Of a stretch of DNA of 39,082 nt, positions 18,652 to 27,951 are shown one piece after another. A model generated the notes under the pieces. That model saw nothing but the letters and a program-made list of their open reading frames with translations, did no database searches and was not told the origin of the DNA. The stretch is from Chamaesiphon sp. 341R_metabat_111. Lineage in GTDB: Bacteria; Cyanobacteriota; Cyanobacteriia; Cyanobacteriales; Chamaesiphonaceae. The stretch is taken from contig JANXVE010000064.1 in assembly GCA_025351825.1 (NCBI GenBank), positions 1-39,082 of the forward strand. The letters are read 5' to 3'. The first letter of the stretch is position 1. Each line of letters begins with the position of its first letter. Both the position numbers and the translations under genes were made by a program.

Positions 18652-19870
18652 CATCGCTCGCTAATCGAATCCCTGAAAATTGCCAGCGGGTAGAGGGTGG
18701 GAAAAAGTTGCGATAGGTAGAGCGAATGTGATTGGCAGAAGTAATGCAAGAACCGCCGCGCAAGACCATTTGATTGCACATAAACTTGCCATTATATTCA
18801 CCGATCGCACCATCAGCAATTTTGAAACCTGGATAGGGCAAATAGGCACTTTGTGTCCACTCCCATACATCACCAAAAAATTGATGTTGATGACGATCGG
18901 CAGGGATTGGATGCAAACAATTACTATCCAAAAAGTTACCAGTTTGAGGCAGATTGACTGTAGCAATTTCCCACTCGGCTTCAGTTGGCAATCTTCTGCC
19001 TTTCCATGCTGCATAGGCATCAGCTTCGTAGAAACTAACGTGACAAACTGGCTCTGTCGGATTTAGTTGTCGCAATCCGCCCAGTGTCATCACGCACCAA
19101 TGACGATCGATCGATTCCCAATACAATGGTGCTTGCCATCCTTGACTTTGGACTGTTGCCCAGCCTTCTGCTAACCAGTACTTAGCCTCTTTGTATCCGC
19201 CTGCTTGGATAAATTCGAGATATTCACTATTGGTAACGAGTCGATTGCCTAGTTGATAAGCGGGTAAATATACTTGATGACGCGGGGATTCATTATCAAA
19301 AGCAAACTCAGTTCCAGTATGTCCGATCGAGTACAATCCACCTGGATATTCTAGCCACTCAAAAGTGCTGTTAGTCGTCGCTATATTTTCCTGTAAATCA
19401 TCGCGATAAACTGGATGAAGGGGATTGAGTGCGAGGATATGTTTGATATCAGTTAGCAGCAGTTCTTGATGCTGTTGTTCGTGGTGGAGTCCTAAAGTTA
19501 CTAGTTCTGCTAAATTGGGATCTTCAGGTATTTTTGCCAGCAATGTCTGCATAGCTCGATCGACATGCGCTCGATACTGATAAACTTCAGCTACCGTCGG
19601 ACGCGAAAGTATCCCTCTGCGATTGCGGGGATGGCGTGCGCCGACAGCCTCATAGTATGAATTAAATAGATAGCCAAATTGAGGATGAAAAACTTGATAC
19701 TCTGGTAAGTATGGTAATAGTAAAAAGGTTTCAAAAAACCAAGTCGTATGTGCCAGATGCCATTTTGGGGGGCTGACATCGGGCATACTTTGAATCGTGT
19801 AATCTTCGATCGCTAGCGGTTGACAAATCTTCTCGCTAATTTGTCGAATTTTCAGGTATGAGTCCAGCAT
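18644..19870 (-). CDS. egtB: EgtB-like sulfoxide synthase (DinB_2 plus FGE-sulfatase domains)
   Basis: The 408-aa product has an N-terminal DinB-like four-helix domain and a C-terminal formylglycine-generating-enzyme-like domain. This is the EgtB arrangement, a non-haem iron enzyme joining a thiol to trimethylhistidine with oxygen in ergothioneine synthesis. Likely iron ligands are in WHLAHTTWF (His41) and LHHEQQHQELL (His130, His134). The C-terminal domain shows GRRLPTEAEWEIA, WEWTQSAYLPYPGF and VLRGGS. No egtD methyltransferase is adjacent, so the pathway cannot be confirmed here; OvoA-like or other sulfoxide synthases are alternatives. It is convergent with and overlaps cmk. Confidence 0.82.
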   Translation of the reverse strand: MLDSYLKIRQISEKICQPLAIEDYTIQSMPDVSPPKWHLAHTTWFFETFLLLPYLPEYQVFHPQFGYLFNSYYEAVGARHPRNRRGILSRPTVAEVYQYRAHVDRAMQTLLAKIPEDPNLAELVTLGLHHEQQHQELLLTDIKHILALNPLHPVYRDDLQENIATTNSTFEWLEYPGGLYSIGHTGTEFAFDNESPRHQVYLPAYQLGNRLVTNSEYLEFIQAGGYKEAKYWLAEGWATVQSQGWQAPLYWESIDRHWCVMTLGGLRQLNPTEPVCHVSFYEADAYAAWKGRRLPTEAEWEIATVNLPQTGNFLDSNCLHPIPADRHQHQFFGDVWEWTQSAYLPYPGFKIADGAIGEYNGKFMCNQMVLRGGSCITSANHIRSTYRNFFPPSTRWQFSGIRLASDVI

Positions 19871-19989
19871 GAATATTTATAGTAGCAATAATTTAGTTAG
19901 TTAAGACAGCGCGATTGATTACAGTTTGAGCTGGAACTAAATTACGCTAAATTAGTTCATGTGAAGATACATAATCAGTCGCTGCATCC

Positions 19990-21294
19990 ATGTCAAAATT
20001 TAGTTCATTTCCTCACCGTATTTTCACACTAATCGGATTATTTATTACACCGATTGTCACCATCCTTGCGATTGCTTCCACTTCTGTCGCCTTTCCGAGT
20101 CAGACAATCGCTCAGAGAATCACGTCTCCAGGTTTGATCACACCTACAGCAGTGCCGACACCGCCAGCACCTGTAGAAGAATTACCTGTGATTATTCCTG
20201 TCCCCTTACCTAAGAATTCACTGCCTGGGAGTTCTGCAAAACCAGTTAATCCTAATCCGCCAAAATTTGCGATTAATAATGCTAATCGAGTATTTGCGGT
20301 GGGGGAACGGGATAAGATCGCCGCCTACCTGCGGAGTCGCAATGTCAATAGCAGTCCTGCTGTCAACAATCTGCCCGACCCAAAATTTATTCTACACGAT
20401 ACTTCATTCATTATGTCTCCCAGCTTACTCGATCGCGAGCGTCGATCGGGTCGCGGGCCATTAGGACTGGGAGTGAATGCCTATCTTCCAGGCAAAGATG
20501 CCACCGTTGTTGCCCGTCCTAATTTCTATGAAGCCCGCAGACCAACTACAACTGAATTTGAAAAAGCGAGTGATATTCTTGACAAGGCAGATCGAGAACA
20601 GTTCTTGCGCCAAGCGTGGAAATCGACAACTGATGTCGCTCGTCGTCAAGCTCTCGACACCGCACTCATCAATCTCGATCTCACTCCTGCCGAAATTGCC
20701 GCCGAAAAAGCAGGGGCGATTGAAAAATTATCAGCCGATAGTGGGCGAATTTTTACAGCAGCAACTTGGGCTGTAGAAGGCATCTGTACCCGCTACAACA
20801 ATGGCGACAGGTCTATTGCAGCTCCAAACCAAGAAGGTAGCCTCAGCGGTGCCTGTGCCCCCTTAGGTGACTATTTCAAAATCCGCAATAGTCGCGTCAA
20901 ATCTTCGGTAGCTGTCGAAATCATCCAAGTTGGTGCCCGTTCTGAATCAGGCAATCAAAATACCTGTAGTGCCAGCAATCCAAATATCGCCGAGCTGCCA
21001 AATCCGCCCTATTCGGACAATCAATACAGTTCGGCTACCAGCCTCTACCTCCGTGCCGCCCTAGCTTCTGGCAAATTCCCACAAACAACCACTCACTTTG
21101 CCCTCGATACTTTCGATCCAGCAGCTCACTGCGACCCGCGCTGTTTTAATCTCACGAAGCTCTATAATTCGATCGCATCCGTCATGGGACACCCCGCTGG
21201 TAGTACCTATGGCATTACCCCCAGCTATGGCACTCAAGGCGGCACCAATAATATCTGGTGGGATGACAACATCTGTCATGGTTCTGCACCTTAA
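19990..21294 (+). CDS. Secreted protein of unknown function, 434 aa
   Basis: I do not recognise a named family. The N-terminus has a signal-peptide pattern: basic residues, then a hydrophobic core (FTLIGLFITPIVTILAIA), then small residues before a polar region at about 35-42. A proline-rich linker (residues 45-95) follows, then a globular region. FILHDTSFIMS near residue 136 and TTHFALDTFDPAAHCDPRCF near 372 resemble the first metal-ligand strand and the core of amidase_2/PGRP-fold enzymes, and the C-terminal GGTNNIWWDDNICHG is distinctive. Six cysteines in the C-terminal third may form disulfides. A cell-wall amidase-like role is only a suggestion. The gene is monocistronic. Confidence 0.75.
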   Translation: MSKFSSFPHRIFTLIGLFITPIVTILAIASTSVAFPSQTIAQRITSPGLITPTAVPTPPAPVEELPVIIPVPLPKNSLPGSSAKPVNPNPPKFAINNANRVFAVGERDKIAAYLRSRNVNSSPAVNNLPDPKFILHDTSFIMSPSLLDRERRSGRGPLGLGVNAYLPGKDATVVARPNFYEARRPTTTEFEKASDILDKADREQFLRQAWKSTTDVARRQALDTALINLDLTPAEIAAEKAGAIEKLSADSGRIFTAATWAVEGICTRYNNGDRSIAAPNQEGSLSGACAPLGDYFKIRNSRVKSSVAVEIIQVGARSESGNQNTCSASNPNIAELPNPPYSDNQYSSATSLYLRAALASGKFPQTTTHFALDTFDPAAHCDPRCFNLTKLYNSIASVMGHPAGSTYGITPSYGTQGGTNNIWWDDNICHGSAP

Positions 21295-21296
21295 TT

Positions 21297-21325
21297 AGGC
21301 GTTGGGCTTTGGGCTTTAGACTTGA
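21297..21325 (+). repeat. G/T-rich repeat after the secreted-protein gene
   Basis: The repeat unit TTGGGCTT follows the stop within a few bases. It is G/T-rich on the sense strand, like the array after dnaK. Confidence 0.5.
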
Positions 21326-21365
21326 ATAGTGGTTTAGCTAATGGTGACATTAGAGCTACGTTTCA

Positions 21366-21430
21366 AGTTCCCAAGTCCCCCAGTCTCCCAGTCTCCCAAC
21401 TCCCACCTCCCAACTCCCACCTCCCAACCA
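21366..21430 (+). repeat. C-rich tandem repeat in the natD leader
   Basis: The tract is built of units such as CCCAGTCT and CCCAACTC and has four G in 65 bases. It ends three bases before the natD ATG with no ribosome binding site between them. Confidence 0.7.
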
Positions 21431-21433
21431 AAC

Positions 21434-22303
21434 ATGGATCCTCAATTAATCGTAAATGGCATTGCCCTCGGTAGTATTATCGCCCTGGGCGCGGTTGGTT
21501 TGACTTTGACGTATGGCATTTTACGGCTGTCAAACTTTGCTCACGGAGATTTCATGACATTAGGTGCTTTTGTCGCCTGGATGCTAAATATGAGTCCGAT
21601 TCCGGTGTTGAATAATATTTGGGTGTCAATGCTGGTGGGGATTGGGGCGACTGTGGGAGTAGCTTTATTATCTGAAGCAATTTTGTGGAAACGAATGCGG
21701 CGCGTGCGTGCCACTCCGACGACGTTGGTAATTATTTCGATCGGATTAGCCTTATTTTTACGGAATGGAATTCTGTTAATCTGGGGGAGCGAGGCTAAAC
21801 GTTATAATTTGCCAGTCAGTGAAGCGATCGATCTATTTGGGATTAAAATTAAGCTCTATAATTTAGTCGTATTAGGCTTGGCAATAGTCGCAATTGCGGG
21901 CTTACATTTCTTGTTGCAAAATACCAAAATTGGTAAAGCAATGCGGGCAGTCGCCGATGATATCGATCTCGCTCGTGTCACCGGAATTGATGTCGAAAAA
22001 GTCGTATTGTGGACGTGGATTATCTCGGCTAGTTTGACGGGATTGGGTGGTCAAATGTATGGGTTGATTACCAATGTTCGGCCTGAGATGGGTTGGTTTC
22101 TAATTATGCCAATGTTCGCAGCGGTGACATTAGGCGGCATTGGCAATCCTTATGGCGCAATCGCCGGAGCGTTTATTATTGGCATCGCTCAAGAGGTTTC
22201 TGTACCAATTGTTGGTTCTCAGTATAAACTTGCGATCGCCTTAATCCTGATGGTTTTAACTCTACTATTTCGCCCTCAAGGACTATTCAAAGGTACGGCG
22301 TAA
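21434..22303 (+). CDS. natD: Branched-chain/neutral amino acid ABC permease (LivH/NatD-type)
   Basis: The 289-aa product is a polytopic inner-membrane permease of the LivH family. The N-terminal LIVNGIALGSIIALGAVGLT and the following TYGILRLSNFAHGDFMTLGA are hallmarks of the family, as are AMRAVADDIDLARVTGID (cytoplasmic coupling loop) and TLGGIGNPYGAIAGAFIIG. In cyanobacteria the N-I neutral amino acid transporter is encoded by natA-E genes dispersed on the chromosome, and an orphan LivH-type permease is most simply NatD. The frame is open to an upstream ATG at 21341, but those 31 codons lie in the repeat tract, so the ATG at 21434 is chosen. The partner ATPases and binding protein are elsewhere. 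Confidence 0.82.
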   Translation: MDPQLIVNGIALGSIIALGAVGLTLTYGILRLSNFAHGDFMTLGAFVAWMLNMSPIPVLNNIWVSMLVGIGATVGVALLSEAILWKRMRRVRATPTTLVIISIGLALFLRNGILLIWGSEAKRYNLPVSEAIDLFGIKIKLYNLVVLGLAIVAIAGLHFLLQNTKIGKAMRAVADDIDLARVTGIDVEKVVLWTWIISASLTGLGGQMYGLITNVRPEMGWFLIMPMFAAVTLGGIGNPYGAIAGAFIIGIAQEVSVPIVGSQYKLAIALILMVLTLLFRPQGLFKGTA

Positions 22304-22348
22304 GACTGAACGTAATCGTAGTATAATCTCATTAATTACTTAATTTTT

Positions 22349-23074
22349 ATGATTCAGAAAATTAATGAAGCAACTAAGTTGCTATACTCAAATTTAATAT
22401 TGTTTAGCTCGATCTCACTGACTGTCTGGCTACCAGGATCGATACTGTTGGTATATTTGCGTTTGTATGTTTTACCTGGCACGACAGGAGGTGATGAAAC
22501 TAGAATGTTCCTTCAAGAATTTCGAGTATCCAATGCCATCGAGTTAGCTTTTGGACCAATTTATGTTGGTGCATTAATTCATGCTGCTTCTCAGTTAAAA
22601 CAAGGACTACCAGCTAGTTACAGTGCTTCGATGGCATATGCTGCAAAAAGAAGCTTCAAGCTTTTGGGAACACGAATTCTTAGTGGATTAATTGTGGGCT
22701 TGGGACTATTCTGTTTTGTGATTCCAGGAATTGTGATGGCACTACGCTTTGTCTTAATCGATGCGATAGTTATCTTGGAAGATCGATCGGGAGCAGATGC
22801 TCAAGCTCGTAGTACACATCTGACTCAAGGAAAAAGATGGAAAATATTAGGGACGATGACTTTAACTATTATCGCTGTAGCTCTGTTTATCTACTTGATA
22901 GTTTTTACTCTGTATTCACTCTTGGCACTAATTGGGCAACCAGATAATTTTATAGTTGCTGTAATCGTTGAATGTGTCAACAATGTTTTGTTTGTAATCC
23001 CAGTTATTGTCTTATTTCTATTTTATTGGGAAGCAAAGAATCAGCATCCTGAGGCGATAGATCGAGAGCCTTAG
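22349..23074 (+). CDS. Polytopic membrane protein of unknown function
   Basis: The 241-aa product has about five hydrophobic segments: residues about 15-38, 60-80, 105-135 (containing IVGLGLFCFVIPGIVMALRF), 160-190 and 200-228. The pattern, with a conserved-looking FVIPGIVMALRFVLIDAIVI segment followed by a charged SGADAQARSTHLTQGKRWK loop, is that of DUF975/GDPD-membrane-domain-like proteins of unknown function. The gene begins 45 bases after natD on the same strand, so co-transcription is possible, but a functional link is not shown. I give no name. Confidence 0.72.
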   Translation: MIQKINEATKLLYSNLILFSSISLTVWLPGSILLVYLRLYVLPGTTGGDETRMFLQEFRVSNAIELAFGPIYVGALIHAASQLKQGLPASYSASMAYAAKRSFKLLGTRILSGLIVGLGLFCFVIPGIVMALRFVLIDAIVILEDRSGADAQARSTHLTQGKRWKILGTMTLTIIAVALFIYLIVFTLYSLLALIGQPDNFIVAVIVECVNNVLFVIPVIVLFLFYWEAKNQHPEAIDREP

Positions 23075-23104
23075 TAAAATAGTGTAGGGTTGTCGTTACT
23101 CACC

Positions 23105-23130
23105 AGCTAGGTTTTAATCAAAATCTAGCT
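23105..23130. terminator. Bidirectional hairpin between convergent genes
   Basis: AGCTAGGTTTT and AAAATCTAGCT pair over 11 bp with one G-T wobble around an AATC loop. The A/T-rich inner part gives a T-run on both strands. It separates the membrane protein gene from the convergent manC-like gene. Confidence 0.55.
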
Positions 23131-23155
23131 GATAAATATTTACAGATCCAGTAAT

Positions 23156-24217
23156 CTAAAGTAATCGATCGAGTGCTTTATCTTCTTTGATTTTAGCTAA
23201 GACTTGTTTGATTTCTTGAGTACGATGTTTGGCAACAATGAGGGTGACATCACCATCGCGGACAACTACTAGATCTTCTAAGCCAATCGTTACGACTACT
23301 TCATCAGGATTGCTGGCATAGAGTACCGATCCTTGCGTATCGATACAGACATGGTTGGCAAGTTCGACATTAATATTGTCGCCTTTCATCAGTCGTTCGA
23401 TCGCATTCCAATCGCCCAAATCATCCCACCCAAATTTAGCCGGAATTACGTGGGTGAGTTGAGTTTTTTCCATTAGGGCATAATCGATACTAATTTTAGG
23501 TAAAGTAGCATAGATACTCACACCTTGCTCAATTAATAGCTTCATCAATTCTGGGGAATAAGTCTGAAGTTCAGAGATCGCCACCTTGGCTTTGAAAATA
23601 AAGATGCCACTATTCCAGGTATAGTTACCATTAGTAACAAAATCTTTTGCAGTTGCGAGATCTGGCTTTTCGGTAAATCGATCGACCTGGTAGGTTGCTA
23701 AACCCTGATACTCACCACTCGATTTTCCTTGCTGAATATAACCATAGCCGATCGAAGGGAATGTAGGTGTAATTCCGATCGTGACGATCGCACTTTGAGT
23801 ATCAGCTAATCCTACCGCCGCACCGATCGTTTTGGCAAAAGCCCCCACATCATCAATCCAGGCATCGGCAGAGAAGAACCCAATAATCACATCATCCCCA
23901 TACCGCTTGGCAACTTCCAAACTCGCCCAAGCCACTGCTGCTGCTGTATCCCTGCCTTCCGGCTCGACGAGTAAATTAGCCACTGGCAAGCTGGGTAACT
24001 GTTCCTGTACCCCCGTCGCTAGAGTTCCCGACGTAATCACCCAAATATCATCCCAACTGCCTACAATCGGCAGCAATCTGTTAGCAGTGGCTTGGATCAA
24101 ACTTTCGCCGCTACCATCAAGACAGAGAAACTGCTTGGGGCGATGTTTGCGACTGAGTGGCCAAAACCGTTCGCCTTTACCGCCAGCAAGAATTACAGGG
24201 ACAAATTTTGGTTGCAT
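23156..24217 (-). CDS. manC: Mannose-1-phosphate guanylyltransferase
   Basis: The 353-aa product has the nucleotidyltransferase start VPVILAGGKGERFWPLSRKHRPKQFL, the signature of GDP-mannose pyrophosphorylases (GTP plus Man-1-P to GDP-Man). Further family blocks are LVEPEGRDTAAAVAWASLE, VDRFTEKPD, NSGIFIFKA and the KFGWDDLGDWNA sugar-binding segment. It is the short form without the C-terminal phosphomannose isomerase domain. GDP-mannose serves polysaccharide and glycolipid synthesis; wecB and a phosphohexomutase at the other ends of the window act in related sugar pathways but are not linked to it. The gene symbol follows the family and is less sure than the function. Confidence 0.88.
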   Translation of the reverse strand: MQPKFVPVILAGGKGERFWPLSRKHRPKQFLCLDGSGESLIQATANRLLPIVGSWDDIWVITSGTLATGVQEQLPSLPVANLLVEPEGRDTAAAVAWASLEVAKRYGDDVIIGFFSADAWIDDVGAFAKTIGAAVGLADTQSAIVTIGITPTFPSIGYGYIQQGKSSGEYQGLATYQVDRFTEKPDLATAKDFVTNGNYTWNSGIFIFKAKVAISELQTYSPELMKLLIEQGVSIYATLPKISIDYALMEKTQLTHVIPAKFGWDDLGDWNAIERLMKGDNINVELANHVCIDTQGSVLYASNPDEVVVTIGLEDLVVVRDGDVTLIVAKHRTQEIKQVLAKIKEDKALDRLL

Positions 24218-24390
24218 GAAAAAAAGGTGGTGGGATGGCTAAATGTCGATCGCAGATAGCTGCAATTAATTTAGATTATCACGACGACCTAGTTAATGAG
24301 ATCCACAAATTCAAGCAGGGTAGGGTGAAGATCTCCGCAGCACCTCAAAAGAACTTATCGGTGCGCGGTAGATGTTTGGTGTCACTAGTC

Positions 24391-24753
<363 letters not shown>

Positions 24754-24816
24754 TTAGATCCGATTTTTAGCTGCACCAACTCGATCTTTTGTATCATTGT
24801 TAGACCAGAAAAACAT

Positions 24817-24830
24817 GTAACTTTGGCTAC
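24817..24830. promoter_or_regulatory. NtcA-type binding site upstream of glnB
   Basis: GTAACTTTGGCTAC is a perfect GTA-N8-TAC palindrome, the consensus for the cyanobacterial nitrogen regulator NtcA. It lies 88 bases before the glnB start. A weak -10-like GATACA/TACAAA follows at about 23 bases on the minus strand, the class II activator spacing. NtcA control of glnB is established in cyanobacteria; that this site is used is inferred. Confidence 0.72.
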
Positions 24831-24936
24831 AAAATAAAAAGATCGCTGTCTTTGCCAATCTAGATCTTTGCACATCTAATCTCGAATTGGTAGCGATCGA
24901 TACCGATTGTAATGTCTGTTGGTAGGTAGCTAGCAA

Positions 24937-26433
24937 TTAGCTACTGCGACCACAGATTGAGGTGAGATTTTTCAACTGTAATGCTAGTGGTTCATTGAGT
25001 ACGGCGGGATCGTATCGCCATTCCCAATTCCCCTCGGCAACACCTGGAAAATTCATCCGCGCTGTCCCATCCAAACCCAACACATCTTGGAGTGGAAAGA
25101 TCGCCAGATTTGCCACTGAAGTCATCGCCAGTCGGATCAGATCCCAGTGAATTCCGGCTGGACAAACGCCACCCGAATACAACAGCAATCGATCGCGTTC
25201 TCGATCGTCTAGTCTCTCAAACCAACCGACCGTTGTATCATTATCATGAGTACCCGTGTAAACGACAAAATTAGGCTGATGATTGAATGGTAAAAATGGG
25301 TTGCCATTATCCGAGCCAAACGCAAATTGCAGAACTTTCATGCCTGGAAAACCAAACTGATCCCGCAGAGCTTCCACATCAGGTGTGATCACCCCCAAGT
25401 CCTCAGCCAAAATTGGTAAGTGCTCCCATCTCTGTTGAATAGTCGCAAACAGATCTGCACCTGGTGCTTTGATCCAGCGTCCATTCATGGCAGTCTCTTC
25501 GCCTTGCTCGACTGCCCAAAATGCCTGAAAGCCACGAAAGTGATCGACTCGAATTACATCAACTAATTTCAGCAGGGATTCAAATCTTTGAATCCACCAG
25601 TTGAATTGAGTATGGGCTAATTCCGCCCAGTTATAGACCGGATTTCCCCACAGTTGACCAGTTTCGCTGAAGTAATCCGGTGGGACACCAGCCATTAGTG
25701 CGGCGGCACCCGTTTCGGGGTCGAGTTCAAAGAACTCTTGATTTGCCCAAACATCGGCACTATCATGAGCAACATAAATCGGAATATCACCAATAATTTC
25801 AATCTCATGTTTGTGGGCATAATCTTTTAATTCTGACCACTGCTCGAAGAACTTAAACTGGATAAATTTGTGGTAACTAATTTGATGCTTGAGATGATTT
25901 TGCCAGTGAATTAGAGCAAGTGTTTCACGCTTGATTAGGTCGGTTTGTTCCCATTGATGCCAGCTCTTATCGCCCTGTTCTTCCCGCACTGCCATAAATA
26001 AGGCATAGTCGTCCAACCAATAAACCTGACTGTGGCAGAAGTTATCGAAGTTGGTTTTCTGGACTGGATCTGCAAACGTTTGAAATTGCTCGAATGCTAG
26101 ATGAAATAGTTTGGTCTTGATTTCGATCGCCAGTGGAAAATTGACTTTATGATGGGAAAAATCTGGTAAGTTTTCTAAATCTGAAGCAGTTAATAATCCA
26201 TCTTCTAAGAGTTTAACCGGACTCAGCAGTAGGGGATTGCCTGCGATCGCGGAATAGCACATGTAGGGTGAATTACCATAGCCTGTTGGCCCTAATGGTA
26301 ATATCTGCCAATACTTTTGGTTGGCATTGTGTAGAAAGTCAATGAATGTATAAGCATCTTCACCCAGATCGCCAATCCCAAAGGGACTAGGTAATGAGGT
26401 GGGGTGGAGGAGAATTCCGCTGTGGCGAGTCAT
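24937..26433 (-). CDS. malQ: 4-alpha-glucanotransferase (amylomaltase)
   Basis: The 498-aa product is a GH77 disproportionating enzyme that transfers maltodextrin segments in glycogen turnover. It opens with RHSGILLHPTSLPSPFGIGDLG, then WQILPLGPTGYGNSPY, IIGDIPIYVAHDSADVW, VIRVDHFRGFQAFWAVEQG (nucleophile Asp in the VDHFRGF block), ILAEDLGVITPDVEALRD (acid/base Glu) and YTGTHDNDTTVGW (third carboxylate). All conserved GH77 regions and three catalytic acids are present, and the length fits. It begins at the ATG at 26433, next to the inverted-repeat element. Its neighbours do not belong to glycogen metabolism. Confidence 0.95.
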   Translation of the reverse strand: MTRHSGILLHPTSLPSPFGIGDLGEDAYTFIDFLHNANQKYWQILPLGPTGYGNSPYMCYSAIAGNPLLLSPVKLLEDGLLTASDLENLPDFSHHKVNFPLAIEIKTKLFHLAFEQFQTFADPVQKTNFDNFCHSQVYWLDDYALFMAVREEQGDKSWHQWEQTDLIKRETLALIHWQNHLKHQISYHKFIQFKFFEQWSELKDYAHKHEIEIIGDIPIYVAHDSADVWANQEFFELDPETGAAALMAGVPPDYFSETGQLWGNPVYNWAELAHTQFNWWIQRFESLLKLVDVIRVDHFRGFQAFWAVEQGEETAMNGRWIKAPGADLFATIQQRWEHLPILAEDLGVITPDVEALRDQFGFPGMKVLQFAFGSDNGNPFLPFNHQPNFVVYTGTHDNDTTVGWFERLDDRERDRLLLYSGGVCPAGIHWDLIRLAMTSVANLAIFPLQDVLGLDGTARMNFPGVAEGNWEWRYDPAVLNEPLALQLKNLTSICGRSS

Positions 26434-26461
26434 AAATTAAGGAGAGGAGGGTTTGACTTCG

Positions 26462-26553
26462 GCTAAGATTTTTACCCCCAACCCCCTTTCCAAGGGGGCT
26501 TTTGCTCCCGCCCCTTTCCAAGGGGAGGGCTGGGGTGGGGTAAAAATCTACGC
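26462..26553. repeat. Element with terminal inverted repeats, copy B
   Basis: AGATTTTTACCCC (26466-26478) and GGGGTAAAAATCT (26537-26549) form the ends, with internal hairpins around CCCCCTTTCCAAGGGGG and CCCCTTTCCAAGGGG. The sequence is the reverse complement of the element at 11219-11313 in layout and closely similar in sequence. It fills the gap between malQ and trpB and has no reading frame. Confidence 0.75.
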
Positions 26554-26567
26554 AGTAACTCGAAAGA

Positions 26568-27812
26568 TTAGAACTTCAATACCTTAGCAACAGTCTGCAC
26601 ATCCTTATCACCCCGTCCCGAACAATTGATCACGATCTTGGGACTACCGGAAAGTTGAGGACAGAGGGTTTCTAGATACGCGATCGCGTGGGATGTTTCC
26701 AGCGCGGGTATAATGCCCTCTAGCTGGGAGAGTAACTGGAAAGCGGTCAAAGCTTCAGCATCCGTCACACTATAATACTCCGCTCGTCCCATATCCTTGA
26801 AATAGCTATGCTCGGGGCCGACACCAGGATAGTCTAATCCAGCACTGATCGAATGTGCCTCGGTCACTTGGCCATCATCATCTTGCAACAGGTAGCTCAT
26901 CGCGCCATGCAGAACCCCTGGACGACCTTTGGTGAGGGTTGCCGCATGTTTGGCAGTTTCCACACCTTCTCCAGCCGCCTCGACCCCAATCAGCCGCACT
27001 GATGGCTCCTGAACGAACTCGTGAAATAGTCCCATTGCATTAGAACCACCGCCGATACAAGCCAGCAAAATATCTGGTAAACCGTTCCATTTTTCCAGAG
27101 CTTGTTCGCGAGTCTCCCGACCAATGATCGCGTGGAAGTCACGCACAATCATCGGGTAGGGATGCGGCCCAGCCACAGAACCGAGTATATAGTGAGTAGT
27201 CTCTACATTTGTGACCCAATCGCGAATCGCTTCGGAAGTCGCATCCTTGAGCGTACCAGTTCCCGCTGATACTGGGTGTACCTCTGCCCCCAACAGCCGC
27301 ATCCGAAACACATTTAGCTCCTGGCGTTCCATATCCTGAACGCCCATGAAAATCACGCAATCTAGCCCAAATCGCGCACAGGCAGTCGCAGTAGCTACTC
27401 CATGTTGACCAGCTCCTGTCTCTGCAATTACCCGCTGCTTACCCATTCTTTTCGCAAGTAGCACTTGTGCGAGAGCATTATTAATTTTATGAGCACCAGT
27501 ATGGTTTAAGTCTTCTCGCTTGAGGTAAATCTGAGCACCAGTACCGTCGGGACGCGAATAACGTTCGGTTAGACGTTCGGCAAAATACAGGGGGCTAGGT
27601 CTGCCAACATAATCCTTCAGCAGTCCATCGAGTTGCTTTTGAAATTCTGGATCTTTGGTATGCCGATAATAGTCAGCTTCAAACTCCAGCAGTGCTGGCA
27701 TCAAAGTTTCTGGCACATATTTCCCCCCAAACTTACCAAACCGACCGAGACTGTCTGGTTGTTGGAGCGATAACTGGCGATTTTGGCTGGGAGAGAGGGG
27801 CGTTTGAGTCAT
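26568..27812 (-). CDS. trpB: Tryptophan synthase beta subunit
   Basis: The 414-aa product is the PLP-dependent subunit that joins indole and serine to make tryptophan. The PLP lysine is in [14 protein letters not shown], followed by [17 protein letters not shown] (catalytic Glu in AETGAGQHG), [13 protein letters not shown] (phosphate-binding), and [18 protein letters not shown] at the end. It is the TrpB1 type that works with TrpA. trpA is not next to it, which is common in cyanobacteria. The ATG at 27812 overlaps by four bases the stop of a short open frame lying between it and nadA. A TATAAT at 27884-27889 (minus) could be its -10. Confidence 0.96.
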   Translation of the reverse strand: MTQTPLSPSQNRQLSLQQPDSLGRFGKFGGKYVPETLMPALLEFEADYYRHTKDPEFQKQLDGLLKDYVGRPSPLYFAERLTERYSRPDGTGAQIYLKREDLNHTGAHKINNALAQVLLAKRMGKQRVIAETGAGQHGVATATACARFGLDCVIFMGVQDMERQELNVFRMRLLGAEVHPVSAGTGTLKDATSEAIRDWVTNVETTHYILGSVAGPHPYPMIVRDFHAIIGRETREQALEKWNGLPDILLACIGGGSNAMGLFHEFVQEPSVRLIGVEAAGEGVETAKHAATLTKGRPGVLHGAMSYLLQDDDGQVTEAHSISAGLDYPGVGPEHSYFKDMGRAEYYSVTDAEALTAFQLLSQLEGIIPALETSHAIAYLETLCPQLSGSPKIVINCSGRGDKDVQTVAKVLKF

Positions 27813-27916
27813 GAGGAGAGCGGGTTTAGATTGTGAATGCCTTGGTTTAATCGCAAGAATATCTCAGACCGATTAGACCAACTATTATACTGTTGCTCGA
27901 CCTGCAACGGCAGCAC
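27809..27916 (-). CDS. Possible small protein or gene remnant between nadA and trpB
   Basis: The minus-strand frame between the two genes is open and reads like protein ([20 protein letters not shown] and then [11 protein letters not shown]). Its TGA stop overlaps the trpB ATG in the coupled ATGA form. In-frame starts are poor: the GTG at 27916 gives 35 residues with no ribosome binding site, and the more protein-like part continues upstream (to about 27955, DIYSTLRDGE) without an ATG, GTG or TTG. It may be a short gene with a lost start, a rare start codon, or chance. A TATAAT inside it suggests it may instead be promoter DNA. Confidence 0.25.
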   Translation of the reverse strand: MLPLQVEQQYNSWSNRSEIFLRLNQGIHNLNPLSS

Positions 27917-27951
27917 TTCGCCATCGCGGAGCGTACTGTAGATATCTCGAT

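Noticed and set aside
24754-24936. Minus-strand open frame of 60 codons upstream of glnB
   Set aside because: It covers the glnB promoter and NtcA site, has no ribosome binding site and no protein-like pattern.
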